A stretch of DNA of 62,461 nt from Candidatus Saccharimonadota bacterium (GTDB lineage Bacteria > Patescibacteriota > Saccharimonadia > Saccharimonadales > Saccharimonadaceae): NCBI GenBank assembly GCA_009777625.1, contig WRLL01000004.1, forward strand, positions 1-62,461, read 5' to 3'. This document shows positions 25,420 to 34,258 of the stretch, piece after piece (the stretch's first letter is position 1; each line of letters starts with the position of its first letter). The notes under the pieces were generated by a model. That model ran no database searches. It was not told where the DNA came from and worked only from the letters and a program-made list of their open reading frames with translations. The position numbers and the translations under genes were made by a program.

Positions 25420-25800
25420 TTATTTTCGTCTAGACAAAACGCCTTTTGCTCGCGCCATGATTCCGCCGCGCTTGACGCTGTCGGCGCGTTCGGTTTTGTA
25501 ACGACGGATTTGGCCGCGTAATTTGGCCTCGACGATGTCGACAGCGGCCATTATGTTCTGCGCGGTGTCACTGGCGACCAGAGTTTTGTCAGGCAATGTC
25601 AAGACAATTTCACACTCGTATTTGTTGTTGTCCTTGCGGTCGACCAGGGTCAGTTTGGCGTTGGCAAAGGCCGACGGCCGGGCGTGGCGCGGGATGTAAT
25701 CGACCAGCTTGTTGCACTTTTTGGACACGTATTTTCGGGTCTTGTCGTCGATGTCCAGATGAATGCCGGTGATTTCTACGCTTAAGGTTTTGTCGCTCAT
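25420..25800 (-). CDS. hpf: Ribosome hibernation promoting factor (short HPF/RaiA)
   Basis: The 126-residue protein has the HPF beta-alpha-beta-beta-beta-alpha domain (VEITGIHLDIDDKTRKYVSKK, then YECEIVLTLPDKTLVASD, and NIMAAVDIVEAKLRGQIRRYK) and a basic tail, without the long C-terminal dimerisation domain. It binds the 30S subunit and stops translation in stress. TGTTATAAT and then AGGAGG lie upstream of ATG 25800. In many bacteria hpf precedes secA directly; here two leader-controlled unknown genes intervene. Confidence 0.88.
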   Translation of the reverse strand: MSDKTLSVEITGIHLDIDDKTRKYVSKKCNKLVDYIPRHARPSAFANAKLTLVDRKDNNKYECEIVLTLPDKTLVASDTAQNIMAAVDIVEAKLRGQIRRYKTERADSVKRGGIMARAKGVLSRRK

Positions 25801-25838
25801 GGTTAAAATATCCTCCTATGATGCTATTATAACATAAG

Positions 25839-27143
25839 TTAAATAATTTCTTTGCCTAAGTATTTATGCAAAGGTTCAGGCACGCGCACCGTGCCGTCCT
25901 CGTTTTGGAAATTCTCGATGATAGCAATCAACGGACGCTCGGAAAAGACCGTCGCGTCGTTGGTGTGCGCCAATTCCAGCGAACCGTCAGCCATTCGCAC
26001 ACGGGTTTTCATGGCGCGGGTCTGAAAATCTGTCAAATAATCCGCCGTGTGCGTTTCACGGTAAGTATTCTGCGACGGAATCCACGTTTCAATATCAACA
26101 CCTTTTGCATTCGGTCGACCGATGTCAGCGGTGCATTTTTCTAGCACGCGATATGGCAAACCCAATTCTTGCAGCAAATATTCCTGAATGGCGATCTGGA
26201 ACAAGTGTTCGTTCATACCCTGTTCAGCCGTGGTGAACGATTCCATTTCCAGTTTGTTGAACTGGTGCAGGCGGAACATGCCTTCGGTGTCTTTGCCGTA
26301 GGTGCCGGCTTCCCTTCTGAAGGCCGTTGTGTAGCCGAGCAGGCGAATCGGTAATTCCTTTTCGTCCAGGATTTCGTTCAGGTACATCGGCGCCATGACG
26401 TGCTCGGCCGATGCGTTCAGCCAGAGATCTTCTTCTTCAATCTTGTAAGTCTGCTCTTGCTTGTTCAGGCGGCCAGTGGCTTCGAAAGCAGCGGTCGTCG
26501 CAACGGCTGGCGGCAGGACAAAAGTGTATGGCACATCAGAAACTTTGCCTTTCAGTCCAGCCTGCTCAATTATCTCAGCGATCTTCTTGGGGTTGGTTAA
26601 AGCATCGATGCCATATTGAAACAGCGCAAATTCAAGCCGTGCCAGATCGCCCTTTACATAAACAAACCGGCTGCCGGCGATTTTGACAGCGCGCGGCACG
26701 TCCAGCCAGCCACGGCTCCCGGCTAATTCAGCGTGGCTTTTAGGCGTGAAGTCAAATTTCGGCTGATCGCCAACGCGGCGGATTTCAACATTCTCGTCTT
26801 CGGTTTGCCCTACTGGCACCATGTCCAGTGCCATGTTTGGAAATCGCTTCAGCAAATCCCAGAATTTTTCTTCGGCTGATTGTAAATATCCTTCGCGCTC
26901 GGCCAGTTGGATTTTGATTTGCTTGCCTTGATCAACCAATTGTTGGTCGGGTTTTCCGCCACCCTTGATCTGTTTTGCATTTTGGTTGCGCTGTTCGCGC
27001 AGTTCATCAACCTGCTGTTGTAATTGCCGCCGATCGTCATCCAGGCTTAATAATTCTTCTACCGACAAATCACCATAGCCTTTGTTAATGGCGTTTTGCT
27101 GGACCTTCTTGGGGTTTTCGCGGATGAGTTTGATGTCGTACAT
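25839..27143 (-). CDS. serS: Seryl-tRNA synthetase
   Basis: Class II synthetase of 434 residues charging tRNA-Ser. An N-terminal coiled-coil arm (about 30-100; LDDDRRQLQQQVDELREQRNQ) precedes the catalytic core with motif 2 FRREAGTYGKDTEGMFRLHQF-like sequence and motif 3 region ERPLIAIIENFQNEDG. Length is typical. Extended -10 TGATATAAT ends six bases before ATG 27143 and no ribosome site is present, so the mRNA is predicted to be leaderless. Confidence 0.95.
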   Translation of the reverse strand: MYDIKLIRENPKKVQQNAINKGYGDLSVEELLSLDDDRRQLQQQVDELREQRNQNAKQIKGGGKPDQQLVDQGKQIKIQLAEREGYLQSAEEKFWDLLKRFPNMALDMVPVGQTEDENVEIRRVGDQPKFDFTPKSHAELAGSRGWLDVPRAVKIAGSRFVYVKGDLARLEFALFQYGIDALTNPKKIAEIIEQAGLKGKVSDVPYTFVLPPAVATTAAFEATGRLNKQEQTYKIEEEDLWLNASAEHVMAPMYLNEILDEKELPIRLLGYTTAFRREAGTYGKDTEGMFRLHQFNKLEMESFTTAEQGMNEHLFQIAIQEYLLQELGLPYRVLEKCTADIGRPNAKGVDIETWIPSQNTYRETHTADYLTDFQTRAMKTRVRMADGSLELAHTNDATVFSERPLIAIIENFQNEDGTVRVPEPLHKYLGKEII

Positions 27144-27189
27144 GCTGGTATTATATCACAATAGTATGCCTAGTGCTCGTCTGTTGCCA

Positions 27190-27420
27190 TTATGTTTTTG
27201 GCCAGAATGTTAATCCCCTTTGCCTTTTGCTATGGTCTTCTTGTACTGAGTAGCCGCATGCCCTCAAGGCGGTCATGGCTGTGGCCGTGTCTAGTTGTAG
27301 TCTACGGGAATAGCTTTCGGACGAAATATAGTATCTTCCGTACTCATCGGGGCCGGTTGCCCATCTTAATATTTTTTTAACTGTTCTTTGTTGTTCGGGG
27401 CTGTTATTCTTTTTGCCCAT
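27190..27420 (-). CDS. Hypothetical small basic protein, second in operon
   Basis: The 76-residue protein is not recognised. It is basic with a helical central part (SESYSRRLQLDTATAMTALRACGYSV) that could form a winged-helix-like fold, which is speculation. It starts 19 bases after the stop of the 27440-27814 gene, with no clear ribosome site, so it probably relies on coupling. The pair parallels the two-gene unit at 24216-25213. Confidence 0.5.
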   Translation of the reverse strand: MGKKNNSPEQQRTVKKILRWATGPDEYGRYYISSESYSRRLQLDTATAMTALRACGYSVQEDHSKRQRGLTFWPKT

Positions 27421-27439
27421 GTAATTAAGTGTTGGCTCT

Positions 27440-27814
27440 CTAGAGTTGGAGCCTCACTGCAGAAACGCACATAGTAGCTGCTACATTAATAATGCACTGA
27501 TTCATATCTCTTCTCCATATATTCCTCGCTTCTTTTTCGGCAGCGTCTGCATCGGGAGATCCATTAATCGGAGTGCCACCTTCATCATACACATTTATTA
27601 TCTCCTTAATATCACCACCATCGCTCGGTCTTAACAACTTAATCTCAACACAAAGTGACCGCCCAGTTTGGCCATAACAGGCCCTTGTCTCTTTTGTAAC
27701 TGAACCGTCTGCCCTAATAAAAATATCAACATTAATAATATTTTCAACAGAGTAAGTTAGGCTGTCTTTCCCCTCTTCCGGACCTTTGAACAGGTCTTTT
27801 ATTCCATGACCCAT
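27440..27814 (-). CDS. Hypothetical protein under the structured leader, copy B
   Basis: The 124-residue protein has no recognised family. I start it at 27814 (MGHGIKDLF), in the position equivalent to the 25213 start; longer frames run into the leader. The middle part has beta-rich sequence (INVDIFIRADGSVTKETRACYGQ, SLCVEIKLL), followed by a helical Cys-containing end (NIWRRDMNQCIINVAATMCVS). Shared N-terminus and leader with the gene at 24992-25213 suggest common regulation rather than common fold. Confidence 0.58.
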   Translation of the reverse strand: MGHGIKDLFKGPEEGKDSLTYSVENIINVDIFIRADGSVTKETRACYGQTGRSLCVEIKLLRPSDGGDIKEIINVYDEGGTPINGSPDADAAEKEARNIWRRDMNQCIINVAATMCVSAVRLQL

Positions 27815-27977
27815 ATTCTTGTTCTCCAAAATTAAAAATTGACTTCGCGATCGAAGCCACATATTTCTTGGCTGTGCTGGGGAGCTTTTACGCTCGGGCT
27901 TCAATCAAACTGAAACACAGCCGCGGTACAGCGACTACGACTACTAGGTTGTCCAGTTGATTATTAGCCATAATGTG
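27815..27977 (-). promoter_or_regulatory. Structured leader RNA, copy B
   Basis: TGATATAAT (TATAAT at 27989-27984) gives a leader of about 163 nt. It aligns with copy A over about 110 nt. In the outer stem copy B has GGCTGTG/CACAGCC where A has GGCTGTG/CGCAGCC, and in the last hairpin CTTCG/CGAAG where A has CTTC/GAAG. These changes keep pairing. Confidence 0.75.
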
Positions 27978-28054
27978 ACGTAAATTATATCACGGGCGGT
28001 CTGCGAGCACAAGAGATACGTAGCGTTTCTTTACAAAAACATAAAAATGGTGTC

Positions 28055-28084
28055 TTGACAAACAGAGAGATAGCATATTATAGA
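28055..28084 (+). promoter_or_regulatory. TTGACA-type promoter
   Basis: TTGACA (28055-28060) is followed by AACAGAGAGATAGCATAT and TATAGA (18-base spacer) or TATTAT (15-base spacer). The TCTTGACAAACAGAGAGA segment is identical to the one in the pilin promoter at 60803-60820. Confidence 0.55.
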
Positions 28085-28146
28085 TCGTTATAACAGAAGG
28101 CACTAAAGGTCAATTATCGTCAAATCGGCTACCAACTGTACATGAT

Positions 28147-28416
28147 TTGCGCGATATGCTGCAAGTATGTTGTGTATGCTCGGAGCGTGCAACATGCGAA
28201 GATAGACATAAGGCACAGGAAGCGGTGCATGATTTAACTTTATGTGGCGAAAGCGCAAGGCCGCTGATTAATGGTGCGTATACTATATGCTGTTCAGTTG
28301 CTGGATGTGCTAAGTTCGTTTTATTAACCCGTGGAGGTGAACTGCCTGATGCCGTGGCATGGGCTCTAAATATGCTACAATATCCGCATGGACAAGAAAA
28401 TCACGGAACACCATAA
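28147..28416 (+). CDS. Possible small Cys-rich protein
   Basis: A frame open from 28084 encodes a Cys-rich sequence with CCVCSERATC, LCGES and ICCSVAGC. A TTG at 28147 is the first usable start, giving 89 residues; no ribosome site fits well, and a longer product from a non-standard start cannot be excluded. It follows a strong promoter that would otherwise have no gene of its own, and it overlaps the next gene by 29 bases. I do not recognise it, and it may not be translated. Confidence 0.35.
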   Translation: MRDMLQVCCVCSERATCEDRHKAQEAVHDLTLCGESARPLINGAYTICCSVAGCAKFVLLTRGGELPDAVAWALNMLQYPHGQENHGTP

Positions 28417-28762
28417 ATACATCGAGAAACAAATTGCTGCTCTGACAAAACAGCAAAAGCCCGACCGCAATGACATTGAAGCGCTGGCGCAGTACCACGA
28501 TCGTGTGACAAAAAACTTCCAGCACGAGCGAGCGATTCATCTGGCGGTTACCTTCTTTTTTGCGGGGTTGATGTTTGCTGCGTGGGCTCTTAGTATTATT
28601 CTCTGGCTGAAATTCGGATTTGTTCCAGAGATCTGGCCGATGTATGCGATTGCGCTGGTTCTAACAGCTCTCGAAGGCTTTTACATTCGCCATTACTATC
28701 GTTTGGAGAATCGCACGCAGAAATTGTACGATTTGACTGATGAAATTTATAAGTTGTTTTAA
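28388..28762 (+). CDS. Small membrane protein with two helices
   Basis: The 124-residue product has a basic/polar N-terminal helix region (about 1-45) and two membrane segments (about 50-72 and 78-97), followed by a charged cytoplasmic-type tail. No family is recognised. TGCTACAAT ends six bases before the ATG, so a leaderless message is predicted. The CmpB-like membrane gene follows 20 bases later in the same direction, probably in the same operon. Confidence 0.65.
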   Translation: MDKKITEHHKYIEKQIAALTKQQKPDRNDIEALAQYHDRVTKNFQHERAIHLAVTFFFAGLMFAAWALSIILWLKFGFVPEIWPMYAIALVLTALEGFYIRHYYRLENRTQKLYDLTDEIYKLF

Positions 28763-28782
28763 TCTTTAGGGGTGGGCGGAAT

Positions 28783-29385
28783 ATGACGACAAAGAAGAAA
28801 TCAACGCGACGAAGATTCTTCCGGCCGATCCCGACGACTTACGAAATAAATTTAAAAAGTTTTAAATTTTGGCGAAATGCTTTCCTGATATTTTGGATTT
28901 TCTCGTTTATCGGGCATTTGTTGGAGTACGCCTGGGCGGCGCTTCCGTTGCTCTTTGGCCAGCCGTCGCACATTGACAGAATTCCTTTTTTTGTAGTGGC
29001 GGCGCCGTATGGCTTGGGCGCGCTGGCATTGATCTGGCTGGTCTGGCCTTTTGTGTTGCGTGGTCGAATTGGCATTGTAGCGACGTATGCTCTAAGTGTA
29101 ATAGTGACCACGTCGGTCGAATTCATCTGTGCTGCAGCCGTGGTGTTTCTCCTTGGCTATAATCCGTTTTGGAATTACAGTAACCAACCGTTCAATCTGT
29201 TCGGTTATGTTTGTCTGCCTAATTCTCTGGCGTTTGGGATAGTGTCGGTGTTAATGTTGTACTATGTTTTCCCAATTCTCAACAATTTCTTGAACAAGAT
29301 CAAGAGGCGCTGGCTAGACATTGTTTTTTGGATTTTGTTTGTCAGCTATACGGCTGTACAGATCAGCCGGTTTTTCAGTAATTAA
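28783..29385 (+). CDS. CmpB-like putative ABC-transporter membrane protein (PF06541 type)
   Basis: Integral membrane protein of 200 residues with about five helices. The conserved stretch FWNYSNQPFNLFGYVCLPNSLAF-like (about 130-150) and the GHLLEYAW segment match the CmpB/putative ABC transporter type IV family found in Firmicutes and Patescibacteria. Function is not established. It ends five bases before the stop of the convergent VirD4-like gene. Confidence 0.72.
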   Translation: MTTKKKSTRRRFFRPIPTTYEINLKSFKFWRNAFLIFWIFSFIGHLLEYAWAALPLLFGQPSHIDRIPFFVVAAPYGLGALALIWLVWPFVLRGRIGIVATYALSVIVTTSVEFICAAAVVFLLGYNPFWNYSNQPFNLFGYVCLPNSLAFGIVSVLMLYYVFPILNNFLNKIKRRWLDIVFWILFVSYTAVQISRFFSN

Positions 29386-29389
29386 TAGA

Positions 29390-32302
29390 TTAATGAGAAA
29401 AGGTTGGTGGTGGCGGCAAGCCGGCAGATTTATCGTTGGGTTCAGTTGTCTTTTTGCGGCGAGAGCGGCTACGTTTGCGCTTGGGTTTCATATCAAGGTC
29501 GGTCGGTGCCGCAGTCGCTGGTTTCGACCGCGTGTTTTTGACGTCGGTGGCAGTTGCTTCGTTGTCGTGACGGCGCAGAACCAGTTCGGCTTCGTTAGTC
29601 GATTTTTCGATATCTCGGACATGTCCAGGTAGCATATTCGGATATTCAGAAGCAAGATCGGGTGTGCTGGTGGCAACAGTTTGAGCGGCAGCGACCAGGG
29701 TCGTCAGATCAGCCAGCTTTTGTTTGCTGGGTTTTTTGTCGGCGGGTGCTGTATTCTGATTCGTTGGAGCGGGTTGATTAGCCTTTGTCAGATCAAGTTT
29801 TTGCGGGCCGGTTTTGCCTGCAGGCGAAATGTTGTCAGTAGAGGTCTCATTTTCGGCCTTGCGGGCAGCACGCTGAGCAGTTCTGCTCTGTAGATTGATC
29901 GGTGGTGTGATTTGGGCTGCGATCTTTTCTTCGACCTCTTGACGTGGGCGGCTGAAATTGTGGCGCGTGTTCTCAATAATCTGCTGCAGGTAGTCGACCT
30001 GCGCCGGCGGCAGCTTCAATGTTGTGCCGCTGAACGCTGGGTTCTTTTCGCCGCTGATCATCATACTGCAGACAAAGGCGCGGTTGTTCATCTGCAGAAT
30101 ATCGAGTGCCTCGAAATGCGGCGCGAACTGCGTGGCAAGGATCGGCGCGTCTTCGGCGCTGACACGCATGCCGATGATCGTGCCGACGTTGCCGAATACG
30201 GCGTCGCGCACGGTCTCGCTCATCTGGCTGACGTATTGGTTGGCGACGGTCAGATTCAGGCCGTACTTGCGCGCTTCTGACAGAATCACGGCGAAGGAAT
30301 CTGTTGCGAAGTTCTGAAACTCGTCGACGTAGAGATAGAACGGCCTTCTGTCTTCTACACTTTCGATATCCGATCGGGACATGGCGGCCAGTTGGATTTT
30401 CGTCACCATGAACGACCCTAGAATCGAAGCGTTGTCTTCACCGATCAGGCCTTTGCTCAAATTGACAATCAGGATTTTGCCTTCGTCCATGATCTCGCGG
30501 ATGTTAAAGGTGCTTTTCGGCTGGCCGATGATGTTTCGGATGATCGGATTGGCCACAAAGGCGCCGACTTTGTTCAGGACGGGCGCAATGGCTTCGGCGA
30601 CGAATTTGTCGTTCCATGACGCGAATTCGACGCGCCAGAATTGCAGGACTACGGTGTCTTTTACTTCGGCCAAGACTTTTTCGCGGAATTTCTTGTCTGT
30701 TAACATGCGCGTGATGTCGAGCATGGTCGTGTCAGGATAATCTAATAAAGCTAAAATCGTGTACCTTAAGATATATTCCAAACGCGGACCCCAACTGTCG
30801 CCGAACATTCTTTTCAAAACGCCGATGATCTCGGACGAAATATTGCTCTTTTGTGAAGGATCAAAAACTTCCATCGGGTTAAAGCCTAGCGGAAAGGCCG
30901 TGTCAGCCGGGTTGAAATAGACGACGTCCTTGATCCGACCACTGGGAATAAATTTCAGGTTGTCGATCGCAAAATCACCGTGCGGGTCAATGATCGCATA
31001 GCCTTGATTGTGGAAAACGTCAGACAAGGCCAGTAGTTCCAGCAGGCCACTCTTCCCCACCCCTGTCTGGCCAATGATATAAACGTGGCGCGAGCGATCG
31101 GCGCGATACATACCGAATTGCTGCTGCATGCCGCGAAAATTGGTTAGCCCAAACGCCGAAATCTGGTCATCGTGGGCGCGTTCGCCAGTCAGTACCGGCA
31201 ATTTGCTCGGCGGCTCGGCAGTTTTAGAGTTGGCCCAAACGACGCTAGGCGTTTCGACGTTGGTGTGCGGCAGGTGGAAAACACTAGCCAATTCTTCGAT
31301 ATTAAGGATAAAACCGCTGTCGGCGAAGTAGCGCGCGGTGTACTTTTGCAGGTCCTCGCGCCTAAATGACGGCGCGCTGCTTAGCCGAAAACCGTTCAGG
31401 TTGGTCGAATTGAATTGTTTGAAGGCCGACGCTACGGCGTTGAGCTGGCCGCGAGCAGTGCCGATTTCGGATCCTAAGTATGCGATACGGATTTTGACCT
31501 GGTAGCCTAATTTCTGTGATTTCTTCTCGGCCTCTGATACGCGGGTTTTGTCGCGCTCGGACATTTCCTTTGTGGTGGTTGAGCCGGCGCCACCTTCGGG
31601 CGGGGCCCATAGAGCTCCGATGATCTGGGCGAACCAAACCCAGCCACCAGAGGTGGTTTTGCTGCCAAAGCCACTTTTCAGGCGGGCAACAAATTTGGCG
31701 GCCTTGGCGTGCCAATCATCGGCGATCGGTCGGGCCAAGATCTGCACCCAGATTTCTTCCTTCTGCTGGTTAAGTTTGGACAGTGCCGCCGTAATGCCGG
31801 CCAGCGGGTCGACCTCGAAACTTTGGAAGGTCTTAATCGGTAAGAATTCATCATCCGTTAATACCAGCTCGGCCGTCGCTGCCACAGGATGATGACCGCC
31901 GTTAGCTGCATAATCATCGTCGGCCTCGTGAATCTGGACCGTCGGATATTGAGCATAGATCTGGCCCTCAACGAAATTTTGCAAATGCTTTGGCACGCGC
32001 ACGAAGAAGCGGATTTGTCCGCCGACGCTGGCGATTTCGAAACTCAGGTGTTCCTGTAGCCCGCCGGTCATGGATAACTCTTGTTTGTCCCTTAGGATAC
32101 CGTGTAAGGACGCGAAGAGTTGCTCGGCCGCCAGTTCCTTCTTGTCATTATTACGCGGAATTTCCAGAGTTAACAGCACATAGTCGTAGGTGTCGATCAC
32201 TTTGACTTTCTTGTAGTTTCTGTAAGTCATGTAGGCCAAAATTGCCACCAGCGGCACCCAGATGTACCACTGTGCGAAAAATTGAAAAAGCCAAGCAATC
32301 AT
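29390..32302 (-). CDS. VirD4/TraG-like coupling-type ATPase, membrane anchored
   Basis: The 970-residue protein has an N-terminal membrane segment (about 10-25), a domain of about 370 residues, then a FtsK/HerA-type P-loop core with Walker A GQTGVGKS, the DPHGDF motif, and Walker B YLYVDEFQNF, followed by a long polar tail rich in Lys, Ala and Thr. It resembles the T4SS conjugative coupling proteins that are widespread in Saccharibacteria even without a conjugation operon. Possible roles are DNA uptake or transfer or secretion; neither is shown here. No other T4SS gene is adjacent. Confidence 0.82.
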   Translation of the reverse strand: MIAWLFQFFAQWYIWVPLVAILAYMTYRNYKKVKVIDTYDYVLLTLEIPRNNDKKELAAEQLFASLHGILRDKQELSMTGGLQEHLSFEIASVGGQIRFFVRVPKHLQNFVEGQIYAQYPTVQIHEADDDYAANGGHHPVAATAELVLTDDEFLPIKTFQSFEVDPLAGITAALSKLNQQKEEIWVQILARPIADDWHAKAAKFVARLKSGFGSKTTSGGWVWFAQIIGALWAPPEGGAGSTTTKEMSERDKTRVSEAEKKSQKLGYQVKIRIAYLGSEIGTARGQLNAVASAFKQFNSTNLNGFRLSSAPSFRREDLQKYTARYFADSGFILNIEELASVFHLPHTNVETPSVVWANSKTAEPPSKLPVLTGERAHDDQISAFGLTNFRGMQQQFGMYRADRSRHVYIIGQTGVGKSGLLELLALSDVFHNQGYAIIDPHGDFAIDNLKFIPSGRIKDVVYFNPADTAFPLGFNPMEVFDPSQKSNISSEIIGVLKRMFGDSWGPRLEYILRYTILALLDYPDTTMLDITRMLTDKKFREKVLAEVKDTVVLQFWRVEFASWNDKFVAEAIAPVLNKVGAFVANPIIRNIIGQPKSTFNIREIMDEGKILIVNLSKGLIGEDNASILGSFMVTKIQLAAMSRSDIESVEDRRPFYLYVDEFQNFATDSFAVILSEARKYGLNLTVANQYVSQMSETVRDAVFGNVGTIIGMRVSAEDAPILATQFAPHFEALDILQMNNRAFVCSMMISGEKNPAFSGTTLKLPPAQVDYLQQIIENTRHNFSRPRQEVEEKIAAQITPPINLQSRTAQRAARKAENETSTDNISPAGKTGPQKLDLTKANQPAPTNQNTAPADKKPSKQKLADLTTLVAAAQTVATSTPDLASEYPNMLPGHVRDIEKSTNEAELVLRRHDNEATATDVKNTRSKPATAAPTDLDMKPKRKRSRSRRKKTTEPNDKSAGLPPPPTFSH

Positions 32303-32345
32303 GCTCTAAAAACTATAGCATATTAGGGGTGAAAATGCAAGTGGT

Positions 32346-33398
32346 TTACTTTGCCGTTTCTTCATCCAACGCATACTGTGCTTTGGCGACGCGCTTGAAC
32401 TGAGGCTTGTTCTGCAAATTCAACAGCACAGTAGCTTCACGAACCTGACGAGTTTTCAAAACGCGACGGACGATTTCTTCGCGGTGAAGCGGCGATTCTT
32501 CCCGTAAAATCTTTGCAATAACATCGGCGATCGAGCCTTTTTCGTAGCCCCAATCTTTGAGCGCATAAATTCCGCGGCCGACCAAAATAAAGCGCGGATC
32601 CTTGATCAGTTCGTTGTGAATCGCCTGTTCGGTGATTTTGTTGCGGCTGAAATTGGCCGATTTAACAGCGGTTGCAATGGCGTTGAAGTGCATCGGCTTG
32701 CCTTCTTTGTTCATAACTACAAAGATTTTGTCGCGGATGTTGCGCGGGTTGACCATTGGCCAGCTGGCCAGCCCCCATTGACCGTCGAGTGTCGCGATGT
32801 TCTTGCTGACGCTGGCGGCGGCGGCGACTTCGTCGGGGTGCTCGTAGCTTCCACCTACCAGTTTGTGCAATTTGTCAAGGGTGATCGGCTGGCCGTGCTT
32901 TTTCAGGACCTCGATGATGTGGTCGGCGTCGGCCTTGACGGCGCGGTCGTCTTTGGTTTCGGTCAGGACAACAGCGGCGAAATAGCGATCGTTTTCGATG
33001 GTGGTGATGGTTTTACTGCTTAGTTCGGCTAGCAGCGTAACGATTGCCTTGGACTTGACGCTGTCGTTCCCCATCAGGTGTTTTGTCAAGACGTCGACGC
33101 GAGCGGCGCGGCCCAATTCGTGCAGCGCCTTGACCAGCTCGATTTCGGCGGCGTCGAATTGCGGATTTTTGTTGTCATCCAGGCTAAGTTTTGCACGGAT
33201 CAGAGTCGCCTTTTCGATCTGGCGGACGCGTTCGCGCGTAATGCCCATGGTTTCACCAACCTGTTCCAGGGTCTCGCGCTCGCCGGTCAAACCGAAACGA
33301 CGCTCGATGACCTCGCGTTCGCGCGGCCGGTCGATCGTGTCCAAAATGCGACGAACGGTCGCGTCAAACTCGGTTTTGGTGGTTGGTGTGTCGGCCAT
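32346..33398 (-). CDS. Sigma-70 region 4 protein with C-terminal HARE-HTH
   Basis: The 350-residue protein begins (start at 33398 after AGGAGA) with a sigma region 4 helix-turn-helix, about 25-70, including LEQVGETMGITRERVRQIEK, the -35 recognition element of group 1/2 sigma factors. Regions 1-3 are absent. The C-terminus (about 280-345) looks like a HARE-HTH domain as in RNA polymerase delta. A middle part of two to three more helical modules lies between. Such proteins might modulate RNA polymerase or bind DNA alone. The combination is unusual outside Patescibacteria as far as I can recall. Confidence 0.75.
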   Translation of the reverse strand: MADTPTTKTEFDATVRRILDTIDRPREREVIERRFGLTGERETLEQVGETMGITRERVRQIEKATLIRAKLSLDDNKNPQFDAAEIELVKALHELGRAARVDVLTKHLMGNDSVKSKAIVTLLAELSSKTITTIENDRYFAAVVLTETKDDRAVKADADHIIEVLKKHGQPITLDKLHKLVGGSYEHPDEVAAAASVSKNIATLDGQWGLASWPMVNPRNIRDKIFVVMNKEGKPMHFNAIATAVKSANFSRNKITEQAIHNELIKDPRFILVGRGIYALKDWGYEKGSIADVIAKILREESPLHREEIVRRVLKTRQVREATVLLNLQNKPQFKRVAKAQYALDEETAK

Positions 33399-33694
33399 AG
33401 TCTCTCCTATAGATTTCCGTTTCATTAACTTATCCCACGTTGGCGTATATTATACGACAAACTTTATTTTAACGCAAGATGTTTTTGTAAGAGTTTTCAA
33501 ACGGGCGGTTTTATCGTGGTTAAGATTTGGTTAAGGAAATGATCGCGGGTTTTAGCAATATTGACGAGACTTAATTTTGGGTGTGAAATCTTTTTATAAG
33601 TAATAAGTAGGTCAAGCATTAGGCCAGTCAGAAGCCTAGTCGAGCAACAACACTATCTACCAGAAACAATGAAACCAGGGTATTTTCTTTGATA
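33399..33694. other. Intergenic region with a promoter
   Basis: A minus-strand promoter TTGCGT-17-TATAAT (33477-33472 and 33454-33449) drives the sigma-region-4 gene with a leader of about 45 nt. I see nothing recognisable between 33480 and 33694. Confidence 0.6.
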
Positions 33695-34240
33695 TTAGTA
33701 CTGCTGCTGGTTTAGCTCCTCCGCCTTCCTCTTGCCGTAATCTTCTGCTAGCCGTCCGGCAAGACCGAATATACTAAAAACAGCAAACATTATGGCTATT
33801 ACAATCCCAGCCATTTTCACCGTCTTGCCAAGTTTTTGGCCAATGGATTCTACTCGTCTTATGTTGATGAGAGATGCAATGAGGGATACAAGAAGCATTG
33901 GCCAAATGAAAAACAGGGCAATCATCCAACTCAATCCCGATTCATCGCCTGTAATCGCAAATATAATTGCAACAGAGAGTAGGGCAAGCCAAAAGGTCAT
34001 TACCAAGAAAACAAGCAAGGCTATATCAACTTTTTGCTTTCCAGAATTGACATTCTCAAGCTCACTGCTGCCTATTGGTTCAAACGTCGATGGCCGGCTG
34101 TTTGCCGGACCAGTATTCTGTGTCATTTCAGTATTGCTGGTTGCAGTACTTTGAGTAGCAATCTCTGCCTGTTGAGATTGTTGCTCTTGCCTGGGCTCTT
34201 GTAGTTTTTGGTTTTCGTCCATATTTTTCTTCTTCTCCAT
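33695..34240 (-). CDS. Hypothetical membrane protein with Gln-rich tail
   Basis: The 181-residue product has a disordered Gln/Thr/Ser-rich N-terminal half (about 1-75), then three membrane segments (about 72-93, 103-125 and 145-163) and a charged end. An ATG at 34222 gives 175 residues and is an alternative. TATATT lies close before ATG 34240, which favours a leaderless start there, while GGAG between the two favours the second. The gene lies 18 bases after topA on the same strand. Function unknown. Confidence 0.6.
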   Translation of the reverse strand: MEKKKNMDENQKLQEPRQEQQSQQAEIATQSTATSNTEMTQNTGPANSRPSTFEPIGSSELENVNSGKQKVDIALLVFLVMTFWLALLSVAIIFAITGDESGLSWMIALFFIWPMLLVSLIASLINIRRVESIGQKLGKTVKMAGIVIAIMFAVFSIFGLAGRLAEDYGKRKAEELNQQQY

Positions 34241-34258
34241 GTGCTAATATATAGAACA

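Noticed and set aside
29390-32302. Integrative conjugative element
   Set aside because: Only a VirD4-like ATPase is present; no relaxase, VirB4 or integrase and no attachment site repeats were seen.
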